Shown in pieces: positions 41,351 through 48,706 of a stretch of 64,000 nt of DNA (positions are counted from its first letter, which is position 1; every line of letters begins with the position of its first letter). This DNA is from Microbacterium sp. SORGH_AS_0888 (GTDB taxonomy: Bacteria > Actinomycetota > Actinomycetes > Actinomycetales > Microbacteriaceae): the NCBI RefSeq assembly GCF_030818905.1, contig NZ_JAUTAZ010000001.1:2294001-2358000 (forward strand), read 5' to 3'. The position numbers were made by a program, and so were the translations under genes. The notes below the pieces were generated by a model, which was not told the DNA's origin, searched no databases, and saw only the letters and a list, made by a program, of their open reading frames with translations.

Positions 41351-41611
41351 ATGCCCCGCGAGAGCAGCCTGAAGGATCCCGAGCTGTACGACACGCTCCG
41401 AGAGCAGGGCGCCTCGGCCGAGAAGGCCGCCCGCATCTCCAACGCGGCCGCTCGGGACGGGCGCTCGGCGGTCGCCCACCGCGGCGGAGAGGCCGGCGAC
41501 TACGAGGACTGGACCGTCGATCGCCTGCGCGTGCGGGCCAAGGAGCTCGGCGTGAGCGGATACTCGCGGCTGCGCAAGGCCGAGCTGATCTCGCGCCTGC
41601 GGTCCCACTGA
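41351..41611 (+). CDS. Small Rho-N-domain protein
   Basis: 86 residues. The N-terminal half PRESSLKDPELYDTLREQGA, then SAEKAARISNAAARDGRS, is the conserved DUF7218-like block. The C-terminal half DWTVDRLRVRAKELGVSGYS, RLRKAELISRLRSH is a Rho termination factor N-terminal (SAP-like) nucleic-acid-binding motif. The ATG at 41351 has an AGGAG ribosome site. The next gene, topoisomerase IB, starts 2 nt after its stop, so a DNA-related role in the same operon is likely. Confidence 0.82.
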   Translation: MPRESSLKDPELYDTLREQGASAEKAARISNAAARDGRSAVAHRGGEAGDYEDWTVDRLRVRAKELGVSGYSRLRKAELISRLRSH

Positions 41612-41612
41612 C

Positions 41613-42575
41613 GTGCCGCGTCTTCGTCGCGTCTCCCCGGGGGAGGACGCGGGCATCTCCCGTCTCCGCTCCGGGGAGGGGTTCCGCTACCGCAGGACGG
41701 ACGGGGGCGCCGTGGGCGCCGGCGACATCGACCGCATCCGTGCCCTCGTCATCCCGCCCGCGTGGGAGGACGTGTGGATCTGCGCCGATCCGCGCGGGCA
41801 CATCCAGGCGGTGGGAACGGATGCCGCCGGTCGCCGCCAGTACCTCTACCACCCGGACTGGAGCGCCCCGCGCGACAGGGGCAAGTTCGCCCGCGCACTG
41901 GCTCTCGCCGAGGCGCTCCCTCGCGCCCGCGCCCGGGTGACGACGACCCTCCGCCGAGACGACGACTCGCGCGAGCGGGCGCTGGCCGTCGCCTTCCGTC
42001 TGCTGGACGCGGGCGCCATCCGGATCGGCTCCCGGCGCTACCTCGCGCGGGGCGGCAGTCGCGGGCTCACGACGCTGCAGCGCCGGGACGCGACGATCGA
42101 GGGGAGCGTCGTGCGGCTGCGGTTCCCCGCCAAGAGCGGCGTGCGCGCGGACATCTCGATCGACGACGCCGAGCTCGCGCGGGTGCTCGCCCCGATGGTC
42201 GCAGGTCGCCAGAGCTCACCGCTGCTCAGCTTTCCGCAGGGGCGGGGACGGATGTCGCTGACCGCCGCGGACGTCAACGCCTACGTCCGCGCGCTGACGG
42301 GAGGGGCGTTCACGGCCAAGGACTTCCGCACGCTGCGAGGGACGATCGCCGCGGCGCAGTCCCTCGCCGTCTCGGGCACACGCCGGGGCAGGTCGGAGCG
42401 CAAGAAGGCCGAGCGCGAGGCCGTGCGCGCGTGCGCGGCCGTGTTGAGCAACACCCCCGCCGTGGCCCGGGCCAGCTACATCGACCCGAGGCTGTGGCGG
42501 GCGTACGCGCGGGGACGTCTGCTGGACCGGAGCGTGTCGCCCGAGTCGGCGCTGCGCGCGCTGCTGGCCGGCTGA
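41613..42575 (+). CDS. DNA topoisomerase IB (poxvirus type)
   Basis: 320 residues: N-terminal GFRYRRTDGGAVGAGDIDRI and LVIPPAWEDVWICADPRGHI, QAVGTDAAGRRQYLYHPDW, then the catalytic domain with AIRIGSRRYLARGGSRGLTT (Arg about 136), KDFRTLRGTIAAAQ and the nucleophile region ARASYIDPRLWRAY (Tyr about 289). It relaxes supercoils of either sign. GTG start at 41613, 2 nt after the Rho-N gene stop. Many bacteria lack this enzyme; in actinobacteria it is accessory. Confidence 0.93.
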   Translation: MPRLRRVSPGEDAGISRLRSGEGFRYRRTDGGAVGAGDIDRIRALVIPPAWEDVWICADPRGHIQAVGTDAAGRRQYLYHPDWSAPRDRGKFARALALAEALPRARARVTTTLRRDDDSRERALAVAFRLLDAGAIRIGSRRYLARGGSRGLTTLQRRDATIEGSVVRLRFPAKSGVRADISIDDAELARVLAPMVAGRQSSPLLSFPQGRGRMSLTAADVNAYVRALTGGAFTAKDFRTLRGTIAAAQSLAVSGTRRGRSERKKAEREAVRACAAVLSNTPAVARASYIDPRLWRAYARGRLLDRSVSPESALRALLAG

Positions 42576-42596
42576 GCCCGGGAGTAGCGTGGACCC

Positions 42597-43007
42597 GTGC
42601 CGTCCGGTCCCGTCTTCTCGTGGTCGCATCTGGCGCTGACCGCCCTCGGCGGAGCGGTGGGCGTCGCGGGGCGCGCCGCCCTGCTCGCGATCGACGTGCC
42701 GGCCTGGCAGGCGATCGCGGTGCCGGTCATCAACGTCGCCGGTGCGTTCCTGCTCGGGGTCGTGACCGGGGCTCTCCTCCGGCGGGGCGAGAGCCCCGCG
42801 TCACGCGCGGCGCGGCACTTCTTCGGGACCGGCGTCATCGGCGGGTTCACGACCTACAGCACCTTCGCGGTGCAGGCGGTCCACGGCGCCGCCGTGTGGC
42901 TGACCGTCGCCACGGCCGTTGCGGGAGTCCTCGCCGCGTGGCTCGGGCTGCTCCTTGCACGCGGGCGCCTCCGTCCCGCGGCGCCGAGGCGGGGGCGGGA
43001 GCCGTGA
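42597..43007 (+). CDS. crcB: Fluoride channel subunit (CrcB/Fluc)
   Basis: 136 residues, four helices, with the Fluc motifs ALGGAVGVAGRAALL, VPVINVAGAFLLGVV (Asn) and GVIGGFTTYSTFAV (central Na+ site and Phe-box region). The GTG at 42597 follows TAGCGT-GGACCC and is probably leaderless. A second subunit starts within its stop (GTGA), so the channel is likely an obligate heterodimer. It exports cytoplasmic fluoride. No fluoride riboswitch fits in the 21-bp gap upstream. Confidence 0.9.
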   Translation: MPSGPVFSWSHLALTALGGAVGVAGRAALLAIDVPAWQAIAVPVINVAGAFLLGVVTGALLRRGESPASRAARHFFGTGVIGGFTTYSTFAVQAVHGAAVWLTVATAVAGVLAAWLGLLLARGRLRPAAPRRGREP

Positions 43008-43372
43008 GCCTCGGTCTCTTCCTTCTCGTCACGGTCTGCGGCGGCGGTGGCGCGGCGCTGCGCTATCTCGTCGACCTCGGCGTCACCCGGGTGGTCGGCG
43101 CGCGCTTTCTCTGGGGGACGCTCGTCATCAATGTGAGCGGCTCGTTCGCGCTCGGCCTGCTCGTCGGTGCGACGACGGATGCGACGGTGCTCGGCGCGGT
43201 GGGCACCGGGCTGCTGGGCGGCTACACGACCTTCAGCTCGGTCGCGAGCGGCACCGTGCTCCTCGCGATGGAGCGTCGCACCGCCGCGGCGCTCGCGAAC
43301 ACGGTCGGCACCCTGGTGCTCACCGTGGCGGCCGCGGCGGGCGGTCTGGCGCTGGGCGCCATGCGATACTGA
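43004..43372 (+). CDS. crcB: Fluoride channel subunit (CrcB/Fluc), second copy
   Basis: 122 residues with four helices and the motifs GGGGAALRYLVDLG, WGTLVINVSGSFALGLL and GTGLLGGYTTFSSVASGTVL. The first subunit lacks the Arg-Tyr of GAALRY, and this one carries it, consistent with division of roles in a heterodimeric Fluc. Start GTG 43004 overlaps the previous stop. Confidence 0.9.
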   Translation: MSLGLFLLVTVCGGGGAALRYLVDLGVTRVVGARFLWGTLVINVSGSFALGLLVGATTDATVLGAVGTGLLGGYTTFSSVASGTVLLAMERRTAAALANTVGTLVLTVAAAAGGLALGAMRY

Positions 43373-43377
43373 ATCTC

Positions 43378-43393
43378 GATACAGTTCCGTATC
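43378..43393. promoter_or_regulatory. Inverted repeat upstream of the RND permease
   Basis: GATAC (43378-43382) and GTATC (43389-43393) flank AGTTCC, and another GATAC lies at 43365-43369. Such GATAC/GTATC dyads are common TetR-type operators. It is 42-57 bp before the GTG at 43435. No TetR gene is adjacent. Confidence 0.5.
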
Positions 43394-43434
43394 CGCCGGC
43401 TCCGCCGCATCCCCCCGCATCCGGAAGGCGCACC

Positions 43435-46400
43435 GTGTCCCGTCTGGCCGTCCTCAGCCTCCGCAACCGTGCTCTCATCGCGCTCATCACCATCGTCGCC
43501 GCCGTCTTCGGCGGGCTCGCGCTGACGAGCCTGAAGCAGGAGCTCATCCCCTCGATCGAGTACCCGCAGCTCTCGGTGCTCTCCACCTACACGGGCGCGT
43601 CCCCCGAGGTCGTGGCCAACGATGTGTCCACGCCGATCGAGTCGGCGATCCAGGGCATCGCGGGTCTCGAGTCGACGACCGCGACCAGCACGACGAACGC
43701 CTCCATCGTGCGCGCCTCCTTCACCTACGGCACCGACCTCGCCACCGCCGAGCAGAAGATCAGCACCGCGATCAACCGCATCAAGAGCCAGCTGCCGACG
43801 GGGGTCGACCCCACGGTCGTCGCCGTGTCCACCGACGACCTGCCCGTCATCCAGCTCGCCGTCACGGGCTACAGCGACGAGCAGGCGATCCAGGCGAAGC
43901 TCGAGGCGTCCGTCATCCCCGACATCACGGACATCAGCGGCGTCAACGCCGCCCAGATCGTGGGCGGCCTGGGGCAGCGGGTCACGATCACCCCCGACCC
44001 CGCCAAACTCGCCGCGCGCGGGTTCACGCAGCAGGCCATCAGCGACGCCATGACGCAGAACGGCGTGCTGTTCCCGGGCGGTGCCATCACGCAGGGCGAC
44101 GAGACGCTCACGGTGCAGACCGGGACCAAGCTGTCCTCGGTCGATGAGATCGCCGCCCTCCCGCTGGTGCCGACGTCGCCGGCGCAGGCGACGGGCGGCA
44201 CCGTGACGATCGGCGACGTGGCCACGGTCGCGCTCGGGACCGACCCGGTGACCTCGATCTCCCGCGTGAACGGTGAGCCGGCCCTGACGATCGCGGTGAC
44301 GAAGCTCCCCTCCGCCAACACCGTCGAGGTGTCCACGGCCGTGCGCGACGCCCTGCCGAAGCTGTCGGACGACCTCGGCGGCGACGCGAGCTTCACGGTC
44401 GTGTTCGACCAGGCGCCCTACATCCAGCAGTCCATCGACTCGCTCGCGCAGGAAGGGCTGCTCGGGCTGGCGTTCGCGGTCATCGTCATCCTGCTGTTCC
44501 TCCTCTCGGTGCGCTCGACGCTCGTCACCGCGATCTCGATCCCGACGAGCGTGCTCATCACCTTCATCGGCATCCAGGCGTTCGGGTACTCCCTCAACAT
44601 CCTGACCCTCGGCGCCCTCACGATCGCCATCGGCCGCGTCGTCGACGACTCGATCGTGGTGATCGAGAACATCAAGCGGCACTACGTCGCCGGGGCGGAC
44701 AAGCTCGCCGCGGTCCTGCTCGGCGTGCGCGAGGTCGCCGGCGCGATCACGGCGTCGACGATCACGACCGTCGCGGTGTTCCTGCCGATCGCGTTCGTGG
44801 GCGACTTGACGGGTGAGCTGTTCCGCCCCTTCGCGATGACCGTGACGATCGCGATGCTCGCCTCGCTGTTCGTCGCCCTCACGATCGTCCCCGTCCTGGC
44901 CTACTGGTTCCTCAAGCCCGGCAAGCCCGTGACGAACGCGGCCGGCGAGCAGATCGATCCGGAGGATCCGGGTGCCCCGCCCTCGCGCCTGCAGAAGGCG
45001 TACCTGCCGATCCTCGGCTGGACCCTCCGCCACTCCTGGATCACGGTTCTCGCGGCCGTCGTCGTGCTCGTCGGAACCGTCGCCCTCGCGCCCCTCATGA
45101 AGACGAACTTCCTCGGGGACTCGGGCCAGAACACGCTGACGATCACCCAGAAGCTGGGACCGGCGGCGAGCCTGGACGCCGAGGACGCCGCCGCGAAGCA
45201 GGTCGAGTCGGCGCTGACCGGAGTCGAGGGCATCGAGACGGTGCAGGTCTCGATCGGATCCAGCGGCTCGGCCATCCGCGACGCGTTCTCGGGCGGCGGC
45301 GGCGGGATCACCTACTCCGTCACGACGGATGCCGGCGCCGACCAGGTCGCGCTGCGTGACCGTGTGCAGAGCACGCTCGCGCCGCTCACGGATGTCGGGA
45401 CCATCACGATCGCCGGCTCCAGCGGCGGATTCGGCTCCTCCGACATCGCCGTCGACATCACGGCCCCCGACCAGCAGACGCTGCAGACGGCGACCGACGC
45501 GGTGACGGGGGCGGTCCAGGGCAAGGAGGGCATCGGCCAGGTCACGAGCAACCTCTCCGCCTCGCTGCCCTACATCGCCGTCACCGTCGATCGGGACAAG
45601 GCGGCCGCACGCGGCCTCTCGGAGGTCGCGGTCGGCGGGATCGTGTCGCGCACCATGCGGCCGCAGTCTGCCGGCACGGTGGAGATCGACGGGACCTCGC
45701 TCACGGTGTACCTGGCGGCGTCGCAGACGCCGGCGACGATCGACGACCTCCGGGCGCTCCAGATCCCGACGGCCGCGGGGGCCGTCCGGCTCGACGAGCT
45801 CGCGACCGTCGCCCAGGCGGAGGGCCCCACCTCGATCACGACCCAGCGCGGGCAGCGCACCTCCACCGTCACCGTCACGCCCGCCGGCGACGACCTGGCG
45901 ACGGCGACCGCATCTGTCTCGGCTGCGCTCAAGGACACCTCGCTCCCATCGGGGGCGAGCGCCTCGCTCGGCGGGGTGGCGACGCAGCAGACGGACGCCT
46001 TCTCCCAGCTGGGGCTGGCGATGCTGGCTGCGATCCTCATCGTCTACATCGTCATGGTGGCGACCTTCCGCTCGCTGCGGCAGCCGCTGCTGCTGCTCGT
46101 GTCGGTGCCGTTCGCGGCCACCGGCGCGATCCTCCTGCAGATCGCGACGGGCGTTCCCCTCGGCGTCGCCTCGCTCATCGGCGTGCTCATGCTCATCGGC
46201 ATCGTCGTGACGAACGCGATCGTGCTCGTCGATCTGGTCAACCAGTACCGCGACAAGGGTCTCACCGCGCACGACGCCGTCATGGCGGGCGGCTCGCGAC
46301 GGCTGCGCCCGATCCTCATGACGGCACTCGCGACGATCTTCGCGCTGACCCCGATGGCGCTCGGCATCACCGGGCACGGCGGCTTCATCTCGCAGCCGCT

Positions 46401-46596
46401 GGCGATCGTCGTGATCGGCGGGCTGGTGTCCTCTACCGTCTTGACGCTGCTGGTGCTGCCGACGCTGTACAACCTCGTCGAGGGTGCACGTGAGCGGCGG
46501 GCCGCCCGTCGTGCCGGCGACGAGGTGCCGGACGCCGACGGTCGCGAGGAGCATCCGTCGAGCAGGCGCGAGCTGCGCGAGCGCGAGGGGCACTGA
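43435..46596 (+). CDS. RND superfamily efflux permease (AcrB/HAE1-like)
   Basis: 1053 residues: first helix RALIALITIVAAVFGGLALT, porter domain with PSIEYPQLSVLSTYTGASPE, helix block from LLGLAFAVIVILLFLLSVRS through GRVVDDSIVVIENIKRHYVA (Asp pair in helix 4) and TITTVAVFLPIAFVGDLTGE, then the duplicated second half ending in LIGIVVTNAIVLVDLVNQYR and GGLVSSTVLTLLVLPTLYNL. It should be a proton-driven exporter. GTG at 43435 with GGAAGG. No membrane-fusion or outer-membrane partner is encoded here, as expected for a monoderm. Confidence 0.92.
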   Translation: MSRLAVLSLRNRALIALITIVAAVFGGLALTSLKQELIPSIEYPQLSVLSTYTGASPEVVANDVSTPIESAIQGIAGLESTTATSTTNASIVRASFTYGTDLATAEQKISTAINRIKSQLPTGVDPTVVAVSTDDLPVIQLAVTGYSDEQAIQAKLEASVIPDITDISGVNAAQIVGGLGQRVTITPDPAKLAARGFTQQAISDAMTQNGVLFPGGAITQGDETLTVQTGTKLSSVDEIAALPLVPTSPAQATGGTVTIGDVATVALGTDPVTSISRVNGEPALTIAVTKLPSANTVEVSTAVRDALPKLSDDLGGDASFTVVFDQAPYIQQSIDSLAQEGLLGLAFAVIVILLFLLSVRSTLVTAISIPTSVLITFIGIQAFGYSLNILTLGALTIAIGRVVDDSIVVIENIKRHYVAGADKLAAVLLGVREVAGAITASTITTVAVFLPIAFVGDLTGELFRPFAMTVTIAMLASLFVALTIVPVLAYWFLKPGKPVTNAAGEQIDPEDPGAPPSRLQKAYLPILGWTLRHSWITVLAAVVVLVGTVALAPLMKTNFLGDSGQNTLTITQKLGPAASLDAEDAAAKQVESALTGVEGIETVQVSIGSSGSAIRDAFSGGGGGITYSVTTDAGADQVALRDRVQSTLAPLTDVGTITIAGSSGGFGSSDIAVDITAPDQQTLQTATDAVTGAVQGKEGIGQVTSNLSASLPYIAVTVDRDKAAARGLSEVAVGGIVSRTMRPQSAGTVEIDGTSLTVYLAASQTPATIDDLRALQIPTAAGAVRLDELATVAQAEGPTSITTQRGQRTSTVTVTPAGDDLATATASVSAALKDTSLPSGASASLGGVATQQTDAFSQLGLAMLAAILIVYIVMVATFRSLRQPLLLLVSVPFAATGAILLQIATGVPLGVASLIGVLMLIGIVVTNAIVLVDLVNQYRDKGLTAHDAVMAGGSRRLRPILMTALATIFALTPMALGITGHGGFISQPLAIVVIGGLVSSTVLTLLVLPTLYNLVEGARERRAARRAGDEVPDADGREEHPSSRRELREREGH

Positions 46597-47359
46597 CCCG
46601 CGCGGGCACGGCACGGACGGCCCCGGGCGTGCCTGCCGCGGCCGGCTGAGCTGTCGAGCCGGTCAGCGCGCTGCCCGCTCGGAGGAGACAGAGCACGAAG
46701 ACGCCCGACCAGGAGAACATGGCGCTGAAGGCGACGACCTCGAAGAGCGCGAGGTTGATGGCCGCCGTCACGAACAGCCAGGCGCCCGCGAAGAGGTAGG
46801 CGAACACCGCTCCCGTCGTCGCGAGCAGGCGCTTCGGCATCCGATGCATCATCCACGGGCTCGTCACCAGGAGACCCGCGAAGCCGAGCACCATGGCGGC
46901 GGCGACATGGTCGTGCACCGTCTTGTTGACGTTGAGCGGAACGCATCCGACGAGCGCGAGGTCGATGCCGACGACGCCGAACAGGATGCCGGCGGTGCGC
47001 GCCGTGCCGCGCCGCACGACGCGCCGCTCGAGCTTCCGCAGCTCGCGCGCCGCCGCGCGGGCGAAGAGGGTCACGAGCGTGCCGCCCGCGATCAGGGTCC
47101 CATTGAAGAAGGCGCCGGAGCCGTTGCGGAAGGTCCCGAGACGGCTGAAGTGCAGGTGCCACCACAGCGGGTCGGTCGTCGTCGCGATCGAGATCCCGAT
47201 ACCCGTGAGCAGCACCGTCAGCGAGAGCACCGCGAGCCGCAGCGGGCTGGCACCGAGCAGTGCACCGAAGGAGAGGCGGGCGCCGACGCGTTCGGGCGGC
47301 GTCGAGGCGGCGTCCGCCAGCGCGAGACGGAGGCTCGGAGACGGAAAAACGATACGCAT
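46433..47359 (-). CDS. DUF998-like membrane protein, C-terminus overlaps RND gene
   Basis: From the ATG at 47359: a polar N-terminus, helix LRLAVLSLTVLLTGIGISIA, DPLWWHLHFSRLGTFRNGSG, then five more helices (GTLIAGGTLVTLFARAAA, TAGILFGVVGIDLALVGCVP, VAAAMVLGFAGLLVTSP, VFAYLFAGAWLFVTAAINLA, MFSWSGVFVLCLLRAG). WWHLHFSRLGTF with a following GAFFN is the DUF998/Frag1-like pattern. The helices end near 46680, but the frame stays open to 46433, 164 bp antisense into the RND gene. The tail is Ala/Arg-rich and probably not native. Confidence 0.65.
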   Translation of the reverse strand: MRIVFPSPSLRLALADAASTPPERVGARLSFGALLGASPLRLAVLSLTVLLTGIGISIATTTDPLWWHLHFSRLGTFRNGSGAFFNGTLIAGGTLVTLFARAAARELRKLERRVVRRGTARTAGILFGVVGIDLALVGCVPLNVNKTVHDHVAAAMVLGFAGLLVTSPWMMHRMPKRLLATTGAVFAYLFAGAWLFVTAAINLALFEVVAFSAMFSWSGVFVLCLLRAGSALTGSTAQPAAAGTPGAVRAVPARVSAPRARAARACSTDAPRDRRRPAPRRRHDGRPAAHVHPRRGCTASAAPAASRR

Positions 47360-47563
47360 GCGGGGCACCCTCCACCCAGACGGACACCTGATCCCTCCGA
47401 CGTGGAGCCGCCCACACCCCGTCATCCGCCGGATGGCGTGCGCCGAAACCCTGATCCGACGCGGCGGCCCTGTACCGCTGGCGTCAGTCTAGCGGCGGGC
47501 CGTTAACGCCGGATGCGGCGCGTGTTACGGGTGCGCGCCGCGCGGTGGTGTACTGAGCCGCGC

Positions 47564-48469
47564 TCAGCCCCGGTAGGCGATGCCCCAGTCGATCTCCCAC
47601 GTCTCACCCGGAGCGAGCCAGCGCAGATCGCGCCCGGAGTTGAACGCATCGGCGGGCGCGGTCATCGGCTCGACCGCGATCGCGAGCGGGTTCCCGGGAT
47701 AGCGATCCGTCGTGAAGACCTGCAGATACTCGACATCCGTCCCGGCCCACAACTCGAGCGTGCGTCCGTCCGGCGTGCGCAGGATGCCGCGCACGCGTCC
47801 GTCGGTGCCGCGTCGCAGCTGCGTGTAGGCGGCGTCGAGGTGGAGATCGCCGACACGGCGCGGTGCGCGCAGGTCGTGCGCGGCGTCGACGGCGGCCTCC
47901 TCGAGCGGGAGGTTGCGCTCGTCCAGCGGGAACCACGCCGCCGCGTCGAGCTCCAGCGTGAGCTCGGCCGTGTCGACGTCGCCGACGCAGAGGTAGGGGT
48001 GCGCGCCGAGCGCGACCGGGGCGTCCGCCCCGCCGAGGTTGGTGATCGTGTGCAGGACGTCGAGGCCGTCGTCGGTGAGCGCGTAGGTCACCCGGGTGTC
48101 GAGGTGGAAGGGGTAGCCCGTCTGCGGGAACACGTGCGCGCCGAGGGTCACCGCATCCGGCTGCGAGGCGATCACCCGATAGGGCGCGAAGCGCAGCAGG
48201 CCGTGCGAGGCGTTGCCCAGCTTCGGCTCGGTGATCGCGAGCTGGTAGTCGGTGCCGCGCTGGCTCCACCGGCCGTCACGGATGCGGTTGGGCCAGGGGA
48301 CGAGCACGACCCCCGACGCCGCGGGGGTGGGGATGTCGTCCGGATACCGCGGGACGAGGTCGACACCGTCGACGGTCAGGGCGCGGAGCGCGGCGCCGAC
48401 CTCGGTGATCTCTGCGGACGCACGGGACGTGCGGAGGACGTGACGGTGGCCGGTGGGATCGCTGCTCAC
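47564..48469 (-). CDS. Aldose 1-epimerase family protein
   Basis: 301 residues of the galactose-mutarotase-like beta-sandwich: SGVVLVPWPNRIRDGRWSQR, ASHGLLRFAPYRVIASQPDA, LDVLHTITNLGGADAPVALG, AHPYLCVGDVDTAEL, with the catalytic-type His in SHGLL and in GAHPYL, and ITVEPMT-like AIAVEPMTAPADAFNSGRDL (Glu base). It probably interconverts anomers of a hexose or hexose phosphate. GTG start at 48469. Divergent from the DEAD-box gene. Confidence 0.87.
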   Translation of the reverse strand: MSSDPTGHRHVLRTSRASAEITEVGAALRALTVDGVDLVPRYPDDIPTPAASGVVLVPWPNRIRDGRWSQRGTDYQLAITEPKLGNASHGLLRFAPYRVIASQPDAVTLGAHVFPQTGYPFHLDTRVTYALTDDGLDVLHTITNLGGADAPVALGAHPYLCVGDVDTAELTLELDAAAWFPLDERNLPLEEAAVDAAHDLRAPRRVGDLHLDAAYTQLRRGTDGRVRGILRTPDGRTLELWAGTDVEYLQVFTTDRYPGNPLAIAVEPMTAPADAFNSGRDLRWLAPGETWEIDWGIAYRG

Positions 48470-48547
48470 GGGACCAGGCTACTTCCCAGCGGGGCGCGCT
48501 ATGGTAGAGCGTCGGCTCTGGACTGTTTCGTTCTTGTGTGAGTCCCA

Positions 48548-48601
48548 GGGGCCGATGATGGGTGCCGATCGGCACGCATGACCATCATCGATAATGGCCC
48601 C
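48548..48601 (+). ncRNA. Structured 5' leader of the DEAD-box helicase mRNA
   Basis: Successive pairing: GGGGCC (48548-48553) with GGCCCC (48596-48601), GATGATGG (48554-48561) with CCATCATC (48582-48589), and inside a perfect palindrome GTGCCGATCGGCAC (48562-48575). A likely -10 (TATGGT, about 48501-48506) would give a leader of roughly 195 nt before the ATG at 48707. Long structured leaders are typical of cold-inducible DEAD-box genes. Confidence 0.5.
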
Positions 48602-48706
48602 GGCCGACGGTAGTCCGGGTATGCGCGGGTGCGCGTGCGGGTGTTCCCCGTGCGTGTCGCGGAGCGCAGCGCTGTTCTCGTGCGCACGACCCAGAAGGAC
48701 ACTCTC

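Noticed and set aside
42576..42596. Fluoride riboswitch before the crcB pair
   Set aside because: Only 21 bp separate crcB from the topoisomerase stop, and a -10 lies 6 nt before the start.
43222..46614. A 1130-codon minus-strand frame under the RND permease
   Set aside because: It is antisense to a gene with all RND motifs; the translation is Arg/Gly/Asp-rich noise.
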